Positions 8,903 to 16,961 of a stretch of DNA of 64,000 nt are shown here, piece after piece (the stretch's first letter is position 1; the number at the start of each line of letters is the position of its first letter). The position numbers and the translations under genes are program-made. The notes beneath the pieces are model-generated. The model was not told the DNA's origin. It saw only the letters and a list, made by a program, of their open reading frames with translations, and ran no database searches. Where the stretch lies: assembly GCA_904393835.1 (NCBI GenBank), contig CAJFNC010000001.1, forward strand, positions 1 through 64,000, in the 5' to 3' direction. This DNA comes from an uncultured Ruminococcus sp. (GTDB lineage: Bacteria; Bacillota; Clostridia; Oscillospirales; Acutalibacteraceae).

Positions 8903-9634
8903 ATGAGAATAGCAATTTGCGATGACAACAGAGAAATACTTTTGTTTCTGAAACCGGCTCTGAATACTTTATTCGGGCAGTACACAACAGACTTTGAAAT
9001 ATTTTGCTTTATTTCCGGAAAAGCGTTGCTTGAGGCTCATAAAAGAAACAATTTTGACGTTATTTTTCTTGATATTGATATGCCTAATGTTACGGGATTT
9101 GATGTGGCTAAGACAATAAGAGAAGAATTTTCAAAATGCTATATTATTTTCATTACTTCCCATTCGGAACTGGTATATGACAGCTTTGATTTTCAGCCAT
9201 TTGATTTCATCAGAAAAAATTCAAGAGCTTCATTGATTAAAAGTCTCAATCATTCGGTTAAAAAATTGATCTTCCATACAAAACAGAACGAAACTTTTAC
9301 GTTTGAAGACGAGTTTTTGAGAACTCATATTGTCCCTATAAGAAACATTATTTATCTTGAAAGTGAAAAGCATTATATTAATTTTTTTGTCAGCGGTGAA
9401 GATATTCCTTTCAGAATGAGAGCAACGATAAAAGATTGTGAAATTAAATTTGAAAAATATGATTTTATCAGAATACATAAGAGCTACATTGTTAATTTAC
9501 GGTATGTTGATTTCATTGACAAAAGCAATGACGATATTGCACTTAAAAGCATAAAGAAAAAATTACCGTTAAGCCGAAATTTGAAAAAAGAAGTAATTGA
9601 AAAACATATGTTGTATTTAAGAAATTTGGTATGA
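8903..9634 (+). CDS. agrA: LytTR-family response regulator (AgrA-like)
   Basis: A 243-residue cytoplasmic response regulator. The CheY-like receiver shows the acidic pair in CDDN near residues 7-9, the phospho-acceptor aspartate in FLDIDMP near residue 57, and the conserved lysine region F-I-R-K-N near 100. Residues about 130-240 form a LytTR DNA-binding domain (HIVPIRNIIYLES and FIRIHKSYIVNLRYV). It overlaps the histidine kinase gene by 4 bp (ATGA), so the two are translationally coupled. AgrB and AgrD follow, so it most likely answers a cyclic peptide. ATG 8903 is chosen over GTG 8894; neither has a strong ribosome-binding site. Confidence 0.85.
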   Translation: MRIAICDDNREILLFLKPALNTLFGQYTTDFEIFCFISGKALLEAHKRNNFDVIFLDIDMPNVTGFDVAKTIREEFSKCYIIFITSHSELVYDSFDFQPFDFIRKNSRASLIKSLNHSVKKLIFHTKQNETFTFEDEFLRTHIVPIRNIIYLESEKHYINFFVSGEDIPFRMRATIKDCEIKFEKYDFIRIHKSYIVNLRYVDFIDKSNDDIALKSIKKKLPLSRNLKKEVIEKHMLYLRNLV

Positions 9635-10944
9635 AAGATATTTTGTGGGTATTGTTTGAAATCGGGATTAATTTGTTTCAGGGAGTTTTAATTTCTCACT
9701 ATGTGTATTCAATTCTCGGTGATAAAGAAAAACGTTCATTTATAAAAAGCGGCGGATTGGTATGCGGCTTTGTATTGACCGCTGTGATTACTTTAATTAA
9801 CTGTTTTATCCCCTTTGAGGGTTTGTATATATGTGCGTACATAGCTATAGTATTTTTCTACTCATTGTTAAGGCTAAAAGGAAAAGTGCTGAAAAAGCTG
9901 TTTACTTCCTCATTCTCGATAGTATTTATCAGCATTTTTACTGTTTTAGTTGCAAATTTTTTCGCTGTCCTGTTCCATATGCAGGTGAATGATATTTTTA
10001 CAAATCAGTCACTTGAACGGTTTATAAGTGTAGTGGTATGCCAGCTTTTTATTCTTTACATATACAAACTTACACTTGGAATTTTCAGACACGAAAACAA
10101 AAGTGATTTGAGCAACCACGAATGGTTGCTGATATTAGCGGTGCTTTTTATCAGCATAGTTATTTCAATTTTACTGACTTTTGTTGCAATGCAGGAAATT
10201 CCCTATAATACAAGGTGGTTGATTGTAATTTGTATATCAGGAATAATAATTATTAATATTGTAACCGTTTATCTTGTAGTAAATTTAAGCAGAAAAAACA
10301 GTGCAGTCAGGGAAAATCAGCTGCTCAGAGTTCAGCAGAAATATCAACAGCAATATCTGGAAAATGCTGAAAATCAATATGAAACCATTAGAAAACTTCG
10401 ACATGACTTTAAAAATCATAATATTGTGATTGCATCATTATTGGAGAACGGAGATTTTGAAAAGGCAAAGGAATTTGTAGGCGATTACCTTGACCAAATG
10501 TCTGTTTCGGGGACTTTTGTCAATACAGACAACAATATAGTAAATGCAATAATAAATTGCAAAGCAGAAATAGCAAAAGGCTTGAATATTGAAACCTCTA
10601 TTGTTACCGTGTCGGATTTCAGCGGTATTGATGATCTCGATTTATGCAGTCTTATAAGTAATATGTTTGACAATGCTATTGACGCTTGCCGTAAGGTCAA
10701 AGAAAACAGACAGATTCATTTTTCTATAAAGAAAGATGAATCAAGTTATACATTTTGTATGAAAAATTCGATTGAAGGTTCTGTTATCCAAAATAATCCT
10801 GATTTGATTACTACCAAAAAAGATAAGCATCTACACGGTTTAGGAACGAAAATAATTAAGGATATAGCAAAAAAATATAACGGAATGGCGGATTTTTTTG
10901 AAAATGATGACTTCTTTATTTGCTGTATAATATTAAAAGTTTAA
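9631..10944 (+). CDS. agrC: AgrC-like sensor histidine kinase
   Basis: A 437-residue membrane kinase. The first 220 residues hold about six hydrophobic segments, as in peptide-pheromone receptors. A helical linker rich in glutamine (about 225-250) leads to the phosphorylation site KLRHDFKNHN, with histidine near 258, then a GHKL ATPase domain with N-box NMFDNAIDAC near 345 and G-box HGLGTKIIKDI near 405. This is the AgrC/ComD subclass. It probably binds the product of agrD at 11689 and phosphorylates the regulator encoded just upstream. Confidence 0.85.
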   Translation: MKDILWVLFEIGINLFQGVLISHYVYSILGDKEKRSFIKSGGLVCGFVLTAVITLINCFIPFEGLYICAYIAIVFFYSLLRLKGKVLKKLFTSSFSIVFISIFTVLVANFFAVLFHMQVNDIFTNQSLERFISVVVCQLFILYIYKLTLGIFRHENKSDLSNHEWLLILAVLFISIVISILLTFVAMQEIPYNTRWLIVICISGIIIINIVTVYLVVNLSRKNSAVRENQLLRVQQKYQQQYLENAENQYETIRKLRHDFKNHNIVIASLLENGDFEKAKEFVGDYLDQMSVSGTFVNTDNNIVNAIINCKAEIAKGLNIETSIVTVSDFSGIDDLDLCSLISNMFDNAIDACRKVKENRQIHFSIKKDESSYTFCMKNSIEGSVIQNNPDLITTKKDKHLHGLGTKIIKDIAKKYNGMADFFENDDFFICCIILKV

Positions 10945-10970
10945 TAAATATATTTATGTTCATTTTTATA

Positions 10971-11008
10971 AAAAGATGTTTCAGACTGTTTGTCTGAAAC
11001 ATCTTTTT
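10971..11008 (+). terminator. Terminator separating agrAC from agrBD
   Basis: AAAAGATGTTTCAGAC (10971-10986) pairs perfectly with GTCTGAAACATCTTTT (10992-11007) around a 5-base loop and ends in a T-run. The two halves of the agr locus are thus separate transcripts, or are linked only by read-through. Confidence 0.85.
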
Positions 11009-11102
11009 GCATTTTATGCCTGAATTTTTCGAGTTGTGCCAAAACTGTAGACGTGTTGTTTTTTGTGATATATAGTTTAATTGTGACAAAGAGGTGATAA
11101 AT

Positions 11103-11699
11103 TTGATCGAAACAATATCTGAAAAAATAACCGGGTTTCTTGTTGATTCTAATGAAATATCCGGGGACATCAATGAATTCAGATGCTATAAATACGGAAT
11201 TGAAATTGCGTTGTCATCTATACTGAATATAGTGCTGATATTATCAATAGGCGTTATAACAGGGCGTTTTATTGAAAGCGTGATTTTTTTAGCTGTATTC
11301 ATACCAATACGACAGTTTTCAGGCGGATATCATTCTGATACATATTTCAGATGTAACCTGTTATTTTGCATATCTTTTGTTATGGTACTGTTATTATTTG
11401 AAATTCTGAAAGTCTATAATTCAGTATATCTGCTTTTGGCAATTGATTTCTTTTCTTTATCAATTATTGCATTTTTCAGTCCGGTAGAAAACAGGAATAA
11501 ACCGATTCCTGCCGAAAAAAGAATGGGATTAAAGCTGAAAGCAACATTAATTTCTGCTCTGATAAGCCTTATATCATTTATAATGCACTGCTATTCAGTA
11601 ATTTACGGCAGTTTGTTGTCGTGTACGTTGCTGATGATTTCAGTGCTGATAATATCAGGAAAAATAAAGGAAAGGAGAAAAAGGAGCTATGAAAGCTAA
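11103..11699 (+). CDS. agrB: AgrB-like membrane endopeptidase
   Basis: A membrane cysteine protease of about 198 residues that cleaves and cyclises the AgrD propeptide. The catalytic pair is seen in FSGGYHSDTYFRC (His near 75, Cys 7 residues later, the same spacing as in staphylococcal AgrB), preceded by the conserved arginine in PIRQ. Several hydrophobic segments follow. TTG 11103 is chosen because AGAGGTG lies 5 bp upstream; GTG 11094 would sit inside that site. The last 11 bases overlap the start of agrD. Confidence 0.88.
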   Translation: MIETISEKITGFLVDSNEISGDINEFRCYKYGIEIALSSILNIVLILSIGVITGRFIESVIFLAVFIPIRQFSGGYHSDTYFRCNLLFCISFVMVLLLFEILKVYNSVYLLLAIDFFSLSIIAFFSPVENRNKPIPAEKRMGLKLKATLISALISLISFIMHCYSVIYGSLLSCTLLMISVLIISGKIKERRKRSYES

Positions 11700-11838
11700 T
11701 ACAACTAAAAAAATGGCTGCAGGTTTTATTAAAAAAGCAGCCGAAAAGTTTGCTTCATATGCCTGCGGTTCTGCTTCAATATTGGGACTCAGACAGCCGA
11801 AAGAGCCTGAAAATCTCAAGTTCATCTTAAAGAAGTAA
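11689..11838 (+). CDS. agrD: AgrD-like autoinducing peptide precursor (49 aa)
   Basis: The small gene starts inside the end of agrB (11-bp overlap) behind AAAGGAGAAAAAGGAG. The product has the three-part AgrD layout: an amphipathic basic N-terminal helix (TTKKMAAGFIKKAAEKFAS), a central signal segment with one cysteine at position 26 (YACGSASILGL), and an acidic/proline C-terminal tail (QPKEPENLK) that AgrB would remove. A thiolactone between Cys26 and a downstream carboxyl is expected from the family. Ring size cannot be fixed from sequence; CGSAS would match the usual five-residue ring. Confidence 0.9.
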   Translation: MKANTTKKMAAGFIKKAAEKFASYACGSASILGLRQPKEPENLKFILKK

Positions 11839-11843
11839 AATTT

Positions 11844-11936
11844 ATAACAAACAGGATAATGTCCCCTGCCTCTAAAGGCTGAGTTCATTATCAAAATTCA
11901 GCGGTGGGATACAATCCCCCCCCGCTGAATTTGCAG
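11844..11936 (+). repeat. Structured intergenic repeat, copy 2
   Basis: Starts 6 bp after the agrD stop and matches copy 1 at 2681-2770 in the same orientation. Stems are GATAATG (11855-11861) with CATTATC (11886-11892), and AAATTCAGCGG (11894-11904) with CCGCTGAATTT (11922-11932). The second stem is longer than in copy 1. No gene is seen from here to 12096. Confidence 0.6.
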
Positions 11937-12096
11937 TTTAAATTGCTCTCTGCAATCGGAATTATAATTATCGTGTCGGGACATTGCTGTCACGGCGGAA
12001 TTTCACTTGCATATGAAAGTGGAGGACCGCAAAAAAGTTTTTGTAAAAGCGAATAATGAACTATCTTTCAAGCAATAATGGAAACAGAAAAATTAA

Positions 12097-13877
12097 AGCT
12101 TAAAAGGAAGTTTTTTAAATGTCAAAAGTACCAACAGCAATGATGAGAAAGTTTGTAAGAAGCTAAAATTTTACCTTAACAGAGGATATAACGGCAGCAA
12201 AAAGGCAAGTGCAGTTGCCAAAGACGATAATGATACAAGAAAATTTAAAATATCAATACAGATAAATACAGTGACGGAACAATTGTTTGGAAAAGTCCGG
12301 CAGAATTTAATCATTCGGTTACAGACTGGCAATATTCTTCTGTTGCGTTTAATCTGAGTGACGGCGATGGCAGTAAAAACAGAACGCCTGTAAGCATAAA
12401 AGTATGCCTGAGATATCAAAATCAGGGAAATTATGTATATTTTGATAATGTATGTCTTGTAAAAGACAACGCGCAGAGTTATACTTATGATAAAGACGGA
12501 AACAATAACAGCCTTTATTACTACGAGTATGACGCAATGAATCAGCTGACTTATGTGCATGATTATGAAAAATCCAAAGTTTACAGCTATACATACGATA
12601 CAGGCGGAAACATACTTGCGGAAAGCATAAGCAACATAGGTTCAAACGGAATTCCGAGTAACACAAAGACAATTTTTTATTCGTACGGTGACGAAAACTG
12701 GGGCGATAAGCTGACGGCATACGATGGAGAGACAATCACGTATGACGCAATCGGCAATCCGTTGAGCTACCGAGACGGAATAACAATGACGTGGAAGAAC
12801 GGACGACAGCTTGCCACTTTACAAAACGGAACAAGCAATGTACAATACAGCTATGACAGTGACAGCGTGCGGGTAAGCAAGACGGTCAACGGAGTAAAAC
12901 ATACATACGCCTATATTAACGGAATGTTGATGTATGAAACCCGAGGCGACGCAAAGTTTTACTATTCTTACGACGCTAACGGAATACTGTATTCTGTAAA
13001 ATACACGTTGACGGATTCATCTGATTTGATGACCTACTACTATACGCATAATTCCCGTGGAGATATAATAGGAATTTATAACGGAGCGGGACAGCTCAGA
13101 GCGCAGTACGAATACGACGCATGGGGCAATGTGCAGTCAATAACAGACCAAAATGGTAACGCGATCACAAGCGAAACGCATATAGGTAACCTCAATCCGT
13201 TCAGATACAGAGGATACTACTATGATACGGAGTCGGGTTTCTATTACCTGATGAGCCGCTACTACGACCCTGTTACACATAGGTTTATTAATGCAGACGG
13301 TTACTTCCAAGCAGGTGGAAGTTTGCTTGATTCTAATATGTCGGCCTATTGTGCGAATAATCCGATAATGTATTGGGATCCTACAGGTTCATGCTATGTA
13401 GAAAAAAGAACAAGTGCTGGAACATATATTGGGACACATTGGGTTGTACAAACAGCTGTTCCGAGCGTGCCAGGCTTTTGTAATGATTGCAAATCATATG
13501 GTGGTAGTTCCGGAAACAACAATTATGTTGGTTATAGTGAACATAATAAAAAAGGAACGACCAACCCTTTAAACAAAAGCAAGCATCAAAAAGGACAAAA
13601 AAGGAAGCAAAACGATAAAAGAGGTGGCGAAAAGGGTGATGTACGCAGACCTATAAATAGATCTAATAAGCGCCACTTCGAAATTGTTGAACCAAACATT
13701 GAATATTAGTATACTTCATATGAAAATGTATTAAGCGGCATCGTAATAGTATCTGCGAGCATAGGTGTTTTGTATTTAGTCGCAAATGATGCTACTATTG
13801 TAGGCGTTTTAGACGATGCAGCCATTGCTCCTTTGGCGGCTATAATTTGGGATGCCGGAACAAATCTTGTGAAATAA
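12097..13877 (+). pseudogene. 3' remnant of an RHS-repeat toxin gene with frameshift and in-frame amber
   Basis: The remnant starts mid-protein in one frame (12097 to about 12260), shifts frame near 12250-12265, then runs from about 12249 to TAG 13707 with RHS features: YD repeats (YYYEYDAMNQL, YDSDSVRVSKTV, YDAWGNV), then the core-associated motif NPFRYRGYYYDTESGFYYLMSRYYDP, ending near D-P-T-G. The variable tail after that is a probable toxin domain with a basic HQKGQKRKQ region and GGEKGD. After TAG the same frame runs 55 more codons (SYENVLSGIVIVSASIG...) to TAA 13875, so the toxin tail was once longer. The RHS shell 5' end is missing. Confidence 0.8.
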
Positions 13878-13889
13878 GAGGTGAAAATT

Positions 13890-14435
13890 ATGAAAGAAAA
13901 GTTATGGGAATTACAGAATGAAAATAAAAATGTATCAATTTACAGCTGCGATGATATTGATAAATTTTTGTACGGAAAACTGCTTGCTGTTAATGATCGG
14001 GAATTTGCCCTTTTGATGTACACTCCTTTAGGAATGTACGATGGGATAATTGTAAAAAGAATAGAGGATGTTACTCGCATTGAATATGATGGACAATATG
14101 ATCAAAAAATGCAGAAAATATTGCCGCAAGACATCAATCCTAAAAATTTCTATATAGACGATTCACAAATTACAAGTTCTGTGTTAAATTTATCTTTAAA
14201 ACTTAGTAAATTAGTGTCAATTGAACTGCTGAACAGTGGTATAAATAACGTAGTTGGTATTGTTGATGAAATATGCGATAATAAATGTACAATTAAATTG
14301 GTTGATGAATATGGATATGAAGATGGATATAGTTTTATTTTGGTCAGTGACATAACACAAGTTATGTTTGACGGTGAAACAGAAAATTTATTGCTAAAAC
14401 TATGGAAAATAAATATGAACAAAGTTGCGGATTAA
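13890..14435 (+). CDS. Probable immunity protein of the RHS toxin
   Basis: A 181-residue acidic cytosolic protein that begins 12 bp after the end of the toxin frame, with AGAGGTG 6 bp before the ATG. Immunity to the adjacent RHS toxin is inferred from this position, because polymorphic-toxin immunity genes directly follow the toxin tail. Two similar beta-rich stretches (FALLMYTPLGMYDGIIVKRI at about 40-60 and a second with VGIVDEICDNKCTIKLVDEYG at about 120-145) suggest a duplicated fold. I do not recognise a named family. It appears intact while the toxin gene is broken. Confidence 0.55.
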   Translation: MKEKLWELQNENKNVSIYSCDDIDKFLYGKLLAVNDREFALLMYTPLGMYDGIIVKRIEDVTRIEYDGQYDQKMQKILPQDINPKNFYIDDSQITSSVLNLSLKLSKLVSIELLNSGINNVVGIVDEICDNKCTIKLVDEYGYEDGYSFILVSDITQVMFDGETENLLLKLWKINMNKVAD

Positions 14436-14461
14436 TACTTATAATATGGATGTAGTGTTTA

Positions 14462-14511
14462 GATAAGCTGACGGCATACGACGGAGAGATAATCACGTAT
14501 GATGCAATCGG
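14462..14511 (+). repeat. Displaced fragment of RHS core
   Basis: These 50 bases match 12705-12754 inside the RHS gene at 47 positions, in the same orientation. The fragment lies 26 bp after the immunity gene. This is the expected debris where an RHS tip/immunity cassette was swapped by recombination in the conserved core. Confidence 0.75.
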
Positions 14512-14593
14512 TGAGAAAGTTGTAGAAAAAAACTCAAAAATTGTAGAAATCAATGCATTCAGCCCCAATATTAAAATGCATTATAAATAACAA

Positions 14594-14637
14594 AAGCACC
14601 TCAAAAATGGATTCGGAATCGCCTTTTTGAAGTGCTT
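14594..14637 (-). terminator. Hairpin at the 3' end of the integrase gene
   Basis: AAGCAC-C-TCAAAAA pairs with TTTTTGA-AGTGCTT. It overlaps the last codons of the integrase and is followed on the minus strand by a weak T-run. Confidence 0.5.
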
Positions 14638-16109
14638 GTAACTGGCAGAGCGGATGCAGTTAAATCCGAACTTAAATCTGAATTTTCGATTTCACTCAGG
14701 CTGACGGTTTCAGAGCCGTCCTTATAGTTAAAGGTTATCACCATTTTATCATCATACAGATATATCGTGTTGATAAAACTATCTATCAGTCTGCGCTTAT
14801 GGTCTAAACGGCGAGTATTGTATTTACGGAAACGATGGAACCAAAAGAGAATTTGGTCTTTTGTAAGCAACGGCTTTGACATTTCCTCTTTAATGATTTG
14901 AACAGAGATATCACTCTTTTGCTTTTCCAAATCTTCAAGGCGTTGCTTGGTAGACGGAGTAACGATACCTTGCTGAATGGCATTAAGAAGATTATCAATA
15001 CCTCTTTGAATATCAGCGTACTGTTTTCTGAGCATCGGCAAAACAGTGTTTTCTTTGCCTTGGATTTCCATTATGGTATCGGCAATCTTTTCAAGGAGAG
15101 CATTATCAAAAAGCACCTTTTCAATTTGCTTTACAACAAGATCTTCTATCCAATCCTTCTTCACGGTTTTCTTATCGCATCCGCTGTGTTTTTTTACACC
15201 AACGCATTTGTAATAACGATATACCGTTGAGGTCTTGCTCGTTCCGCTTTCTCCAACCATAAAGCATTCGCATTTACCGCAACGCAGTTTTGTGGTAAGC
15301 AAATATTCGTCTTCGGCTTTGTGCTTTGCCGGAGCCTTTTTATTTGAAGCCATACGGCGCTGAACACGGTCGAATAACTCATCAGGAATGATAGCGGGAA
15401 TACCGTGCGGATGAACAATCTCACGATATTTGAACTCGCCAATATAACGACGGTTTTTCAGCATTCGGGTAACCATATCGACACCGATTTTGCCACCGAA
15501 TGCAGAGCGTAGTCCTTTAGCATTCATTTCTTGTGCAATCTCGGTCATAGAAGCACCCTCAGCATAACGTTTAAAGGCTTCCAGAACGGTAGGCGCAACC
15601 AAAGGATCTATCTGAAAATGTTGTTCACTATCAATGGTGTATCCTAACGGTAAAGTGCCGCCGTTGAATTTGCATTTATAAGCATTTTCGGTAAGACCAC
15701 GAACAACCTTTTCGGAAAGCTCGGCAGAGTAATATTCCGCCATGCCTTCAAGTACCGCTTCCATAAGGATGCCTTCCGAACCTTCGGAAATCTTTTCGGT
15801 AGCGGATATAACTTTAACTCCATTTTTACGGAGTGCAGCTTTATAATGAGCAGAGTCATAACGATCACGGGCAAAGCGGTCGAGTTTCCATACAATGATA
15901 AGCTCAAACTTTTTGCTCGCACTATCTTTTATCATTTTCTGAAAGTCAGGACGGTTATCCGTTCTGGCAGAGAAAGCACGGTCAATATATGTACCAACGA
16001 TTTGAATATCGTTCTTTTCAGCAAAAGCCTTGCACTCGCGCAACTGACCTTCAATAGACTCTTCGCGCTGATTATCCGATGAGTATCGAGCATATATTAC
16101 AGCGGTCAT
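14601..16109 (-). CDS. Large serine recombinase / integrase of element A
   Basis: Site-specific DNA recombinase of 502 residues. The N-terminal resolvase domain shows YARYSSDNQ with the nucleophilic serine near residue 10, then IVWKLDRFARDRYD near 72-85. A recombinase domain follows (about 155-250), then a zinc-ribbon region (CGKCECFM and a later C-V-G-V-K-K-H-S-G-C) and a coiled-coil segment (about 355-405). Transcribed away from the cargo, it abuts RHS debris and marks one end of an integrated element. The small excisionase-like HTH gene upstream is its natural partner. Attachment sites were not identified. Confidence 0.9.
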   Translation of the reverse strand: MTAVIYARYSSDNQREESIEGQLRECKAFAEKNDIQIVGTYIDRAFSARTDNRPDFQKMIKDSASKKFELIIVWKLDRFARDRYDSAHYKAALRKNGVKVISATEKISEGSEGILMEAVLEGMAEYYSAELSEKVVRGLTENAYKCKFNGGTLPLGYTIDSEQHFQIDPLVAPTVLEAFKRYAEGASMTEIAQEMNAKGLRSAFGGKIGVDMVTRMLKNRRYIGEFKYREIVHPHGIPAIIPDELFDRVQRRMASNKKAPAKHKAEDEYLLTTKLRCGKCECFMVGESGTSKTSTVYRYYKCVGVKKHSGCDKKTVKKDWIEDLVVKQIEKVLFDNALLEKIADTIMEIQGKENTVLPMLRKQYADIQRGIDNLLNAIQQGIVTPSTKQRLEDLEKQKSDISVQIIKEEMSKPLLTKDQILFWFHRFRKYNTRRLDHKRRLIDSFINTIYLYDDKMVITFNYKDGSETVSLSEIENSDLSSDLTASALPVTSTSKRRFRIHF

Positions 16110-16127
16110 TGTACCACCTCCAACAAC

Positions 16128-16601
16128 TTATTTATTTCTTTTGGATTTTTTCTTGCTATACATACCCAACAAAGCAAAAACTTGATTTGCCACATCCTTA
16201 TTCTCTCTGTTGTCTTGTGTAGTAGGCTCAACATCGTATGGCGAGAATAATGAATTTGATAATATCATCAATAAATCAGCCGCTTCAAACAATTTCTTTT
16301 TTGATGGAATGCCAATTTTTATCCAAGACAATGTTTCGATGTAACCTTTTAATTCACAAGACAGATTGCGTATTTTGTCAGATACTTCTGAATATTCTTC
16401 TCTATCACTCATAGTAGAATGTGCAGCATCAATTATATTGGTATATATTCTTGAGTAAAATGTAAGTGTAACAGCAACATCGTGTTTGATTGCTTTAAAT
16501 TTTTGCAAGGGAGTCAGCCAAACGGTTTGAAGAATTTCACCTATAATATACACCAAAACACCACTTACTACGGTTATCAGAATCGTAATTAAATTTTCCA
16601 T
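16128..16601 (-). CDS. Membrane-anchored protein of unknown function
   Basis: A 157-residue protein with one N-terminal membrane helix (LITILITVVSGVLVYIIGEI) and a helical cytoplasmic domain that ends in a basic tail (KKKSKRNK). I recognise no motif. It lies between the integrase and the excisionase-like gene on the same strand, with 18 bp to the integrase, so it travels with the recombination module. Anti-phage and membrane-tethered roles are both possible; neither can be supported from sequence. Confidence 0.6.
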   Translation of the reverse strand: MENLITILITVVSGVLVYIIGEILQTVWLTPLQKFKAIKHDVAVTLTFYSRIYTNIIDAAHSTMSDREEYSEVSDKIRNLSCELKGYIETLSWIKIGIPSKKKLFEAADLLMILSNSLFSPYDVEPTTQDNRENKDVANQVFALLGMYSKKKSKRNK

Positions 16602-16621
16602 AAATTAATCCCTTCTTAAAA

Positions 16622-16807
16622 TCATTCCTCTGCTTGTCCGCTGTTTACCCAAGCATCAACTTCGGAAAGTTTAAATTTCCATTTCTTGCCGACTTTATGT
16701 GCCGGCATACCTTTATTCGCAATCCATTTCAGCGCAGAATCACGGCTAATACCGAGATATTTACAGATCTCAGGCATTGAGTAATATCTATCTTCAAAAT
16801 CGGCCAT
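16622..16807 (-). CDS. Excisionase-like HTH protein
   Basis: A 61-residue MerR-type winged helix-turn-helix protein of the HTH_17/excisionase class: YYSMPEICKYLGISRDSALK forms the HTH, followed by the wing residues HKVGKKWKFK and VDAWV. Such proteins direct serine integrases toward excision or act as small regulators. Upstream of it lies a perfect 13-bp inverted repeat (16835-16890), a good candidate operator controlling this gene and the divergent cargo operon. Confidence 0.8.
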   Translation of the reverse strand: MADFEDRYYSMPEICKYLGISRDSALKWIANKGMPAHKVGKKWKFKLSEVDAWVNSGQAEE

Positions 16808-16834
16808 ATTTACACCTCTTTTAGTTTTTCTTGA

Positions 16835-16890
16835 TTATACCATACAACTGTGGATTAGTAAAGTTAATTGTCGGTTATTGTATGGTATAA
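16835..16890. promoter_or_regulatory. Perfect 13-bp inverted repeat between divergent operons
   Basis: TTATACCATACAA (16835-16847) and TTGTATGGTATAA (16878-16890) are exact reverse complements, 43 bp apart centre to centre, close to four helical turns. They lie between the excisionase-like gene and the cargo operon. Likely an operator pair; a recombination site is the alternative. Confidence 0.6.
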
Positions 16891-16905
16891 ATTTTGAATT
16901 TCGTA

Positions 16906-16934
16906 TTGTGGAGAATAACAAAATATGCTATAAT
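16906..16934 (+). promoter_or_regulatory. Promoter of the element A cargo operon
   Basis: TTGTGG (16906-16911), a 17-bp spacer and TATAAT (16929-16934) with TG one base before the -10. The start codon at 16962 follows an AAAGGGG ribosome-binding site. The 13-bp repeat ends 15 bp upstream of the -35. Confidence 0.65.
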
Positions 16935-16961
16935 ATTTAAAATATACAAAGGGGATTTATT

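Noticed and set aside
12119-12166. 15-codon open frame MSKVPTAMMRKFVRS upstream of the RHS remnant
   Set aside because: Another frame over the same bases continues as RHS-like protein sequence (NVKSTNSNDEKVCKKLKFYL), so the short frame is probably an artefact of the decayed gene.
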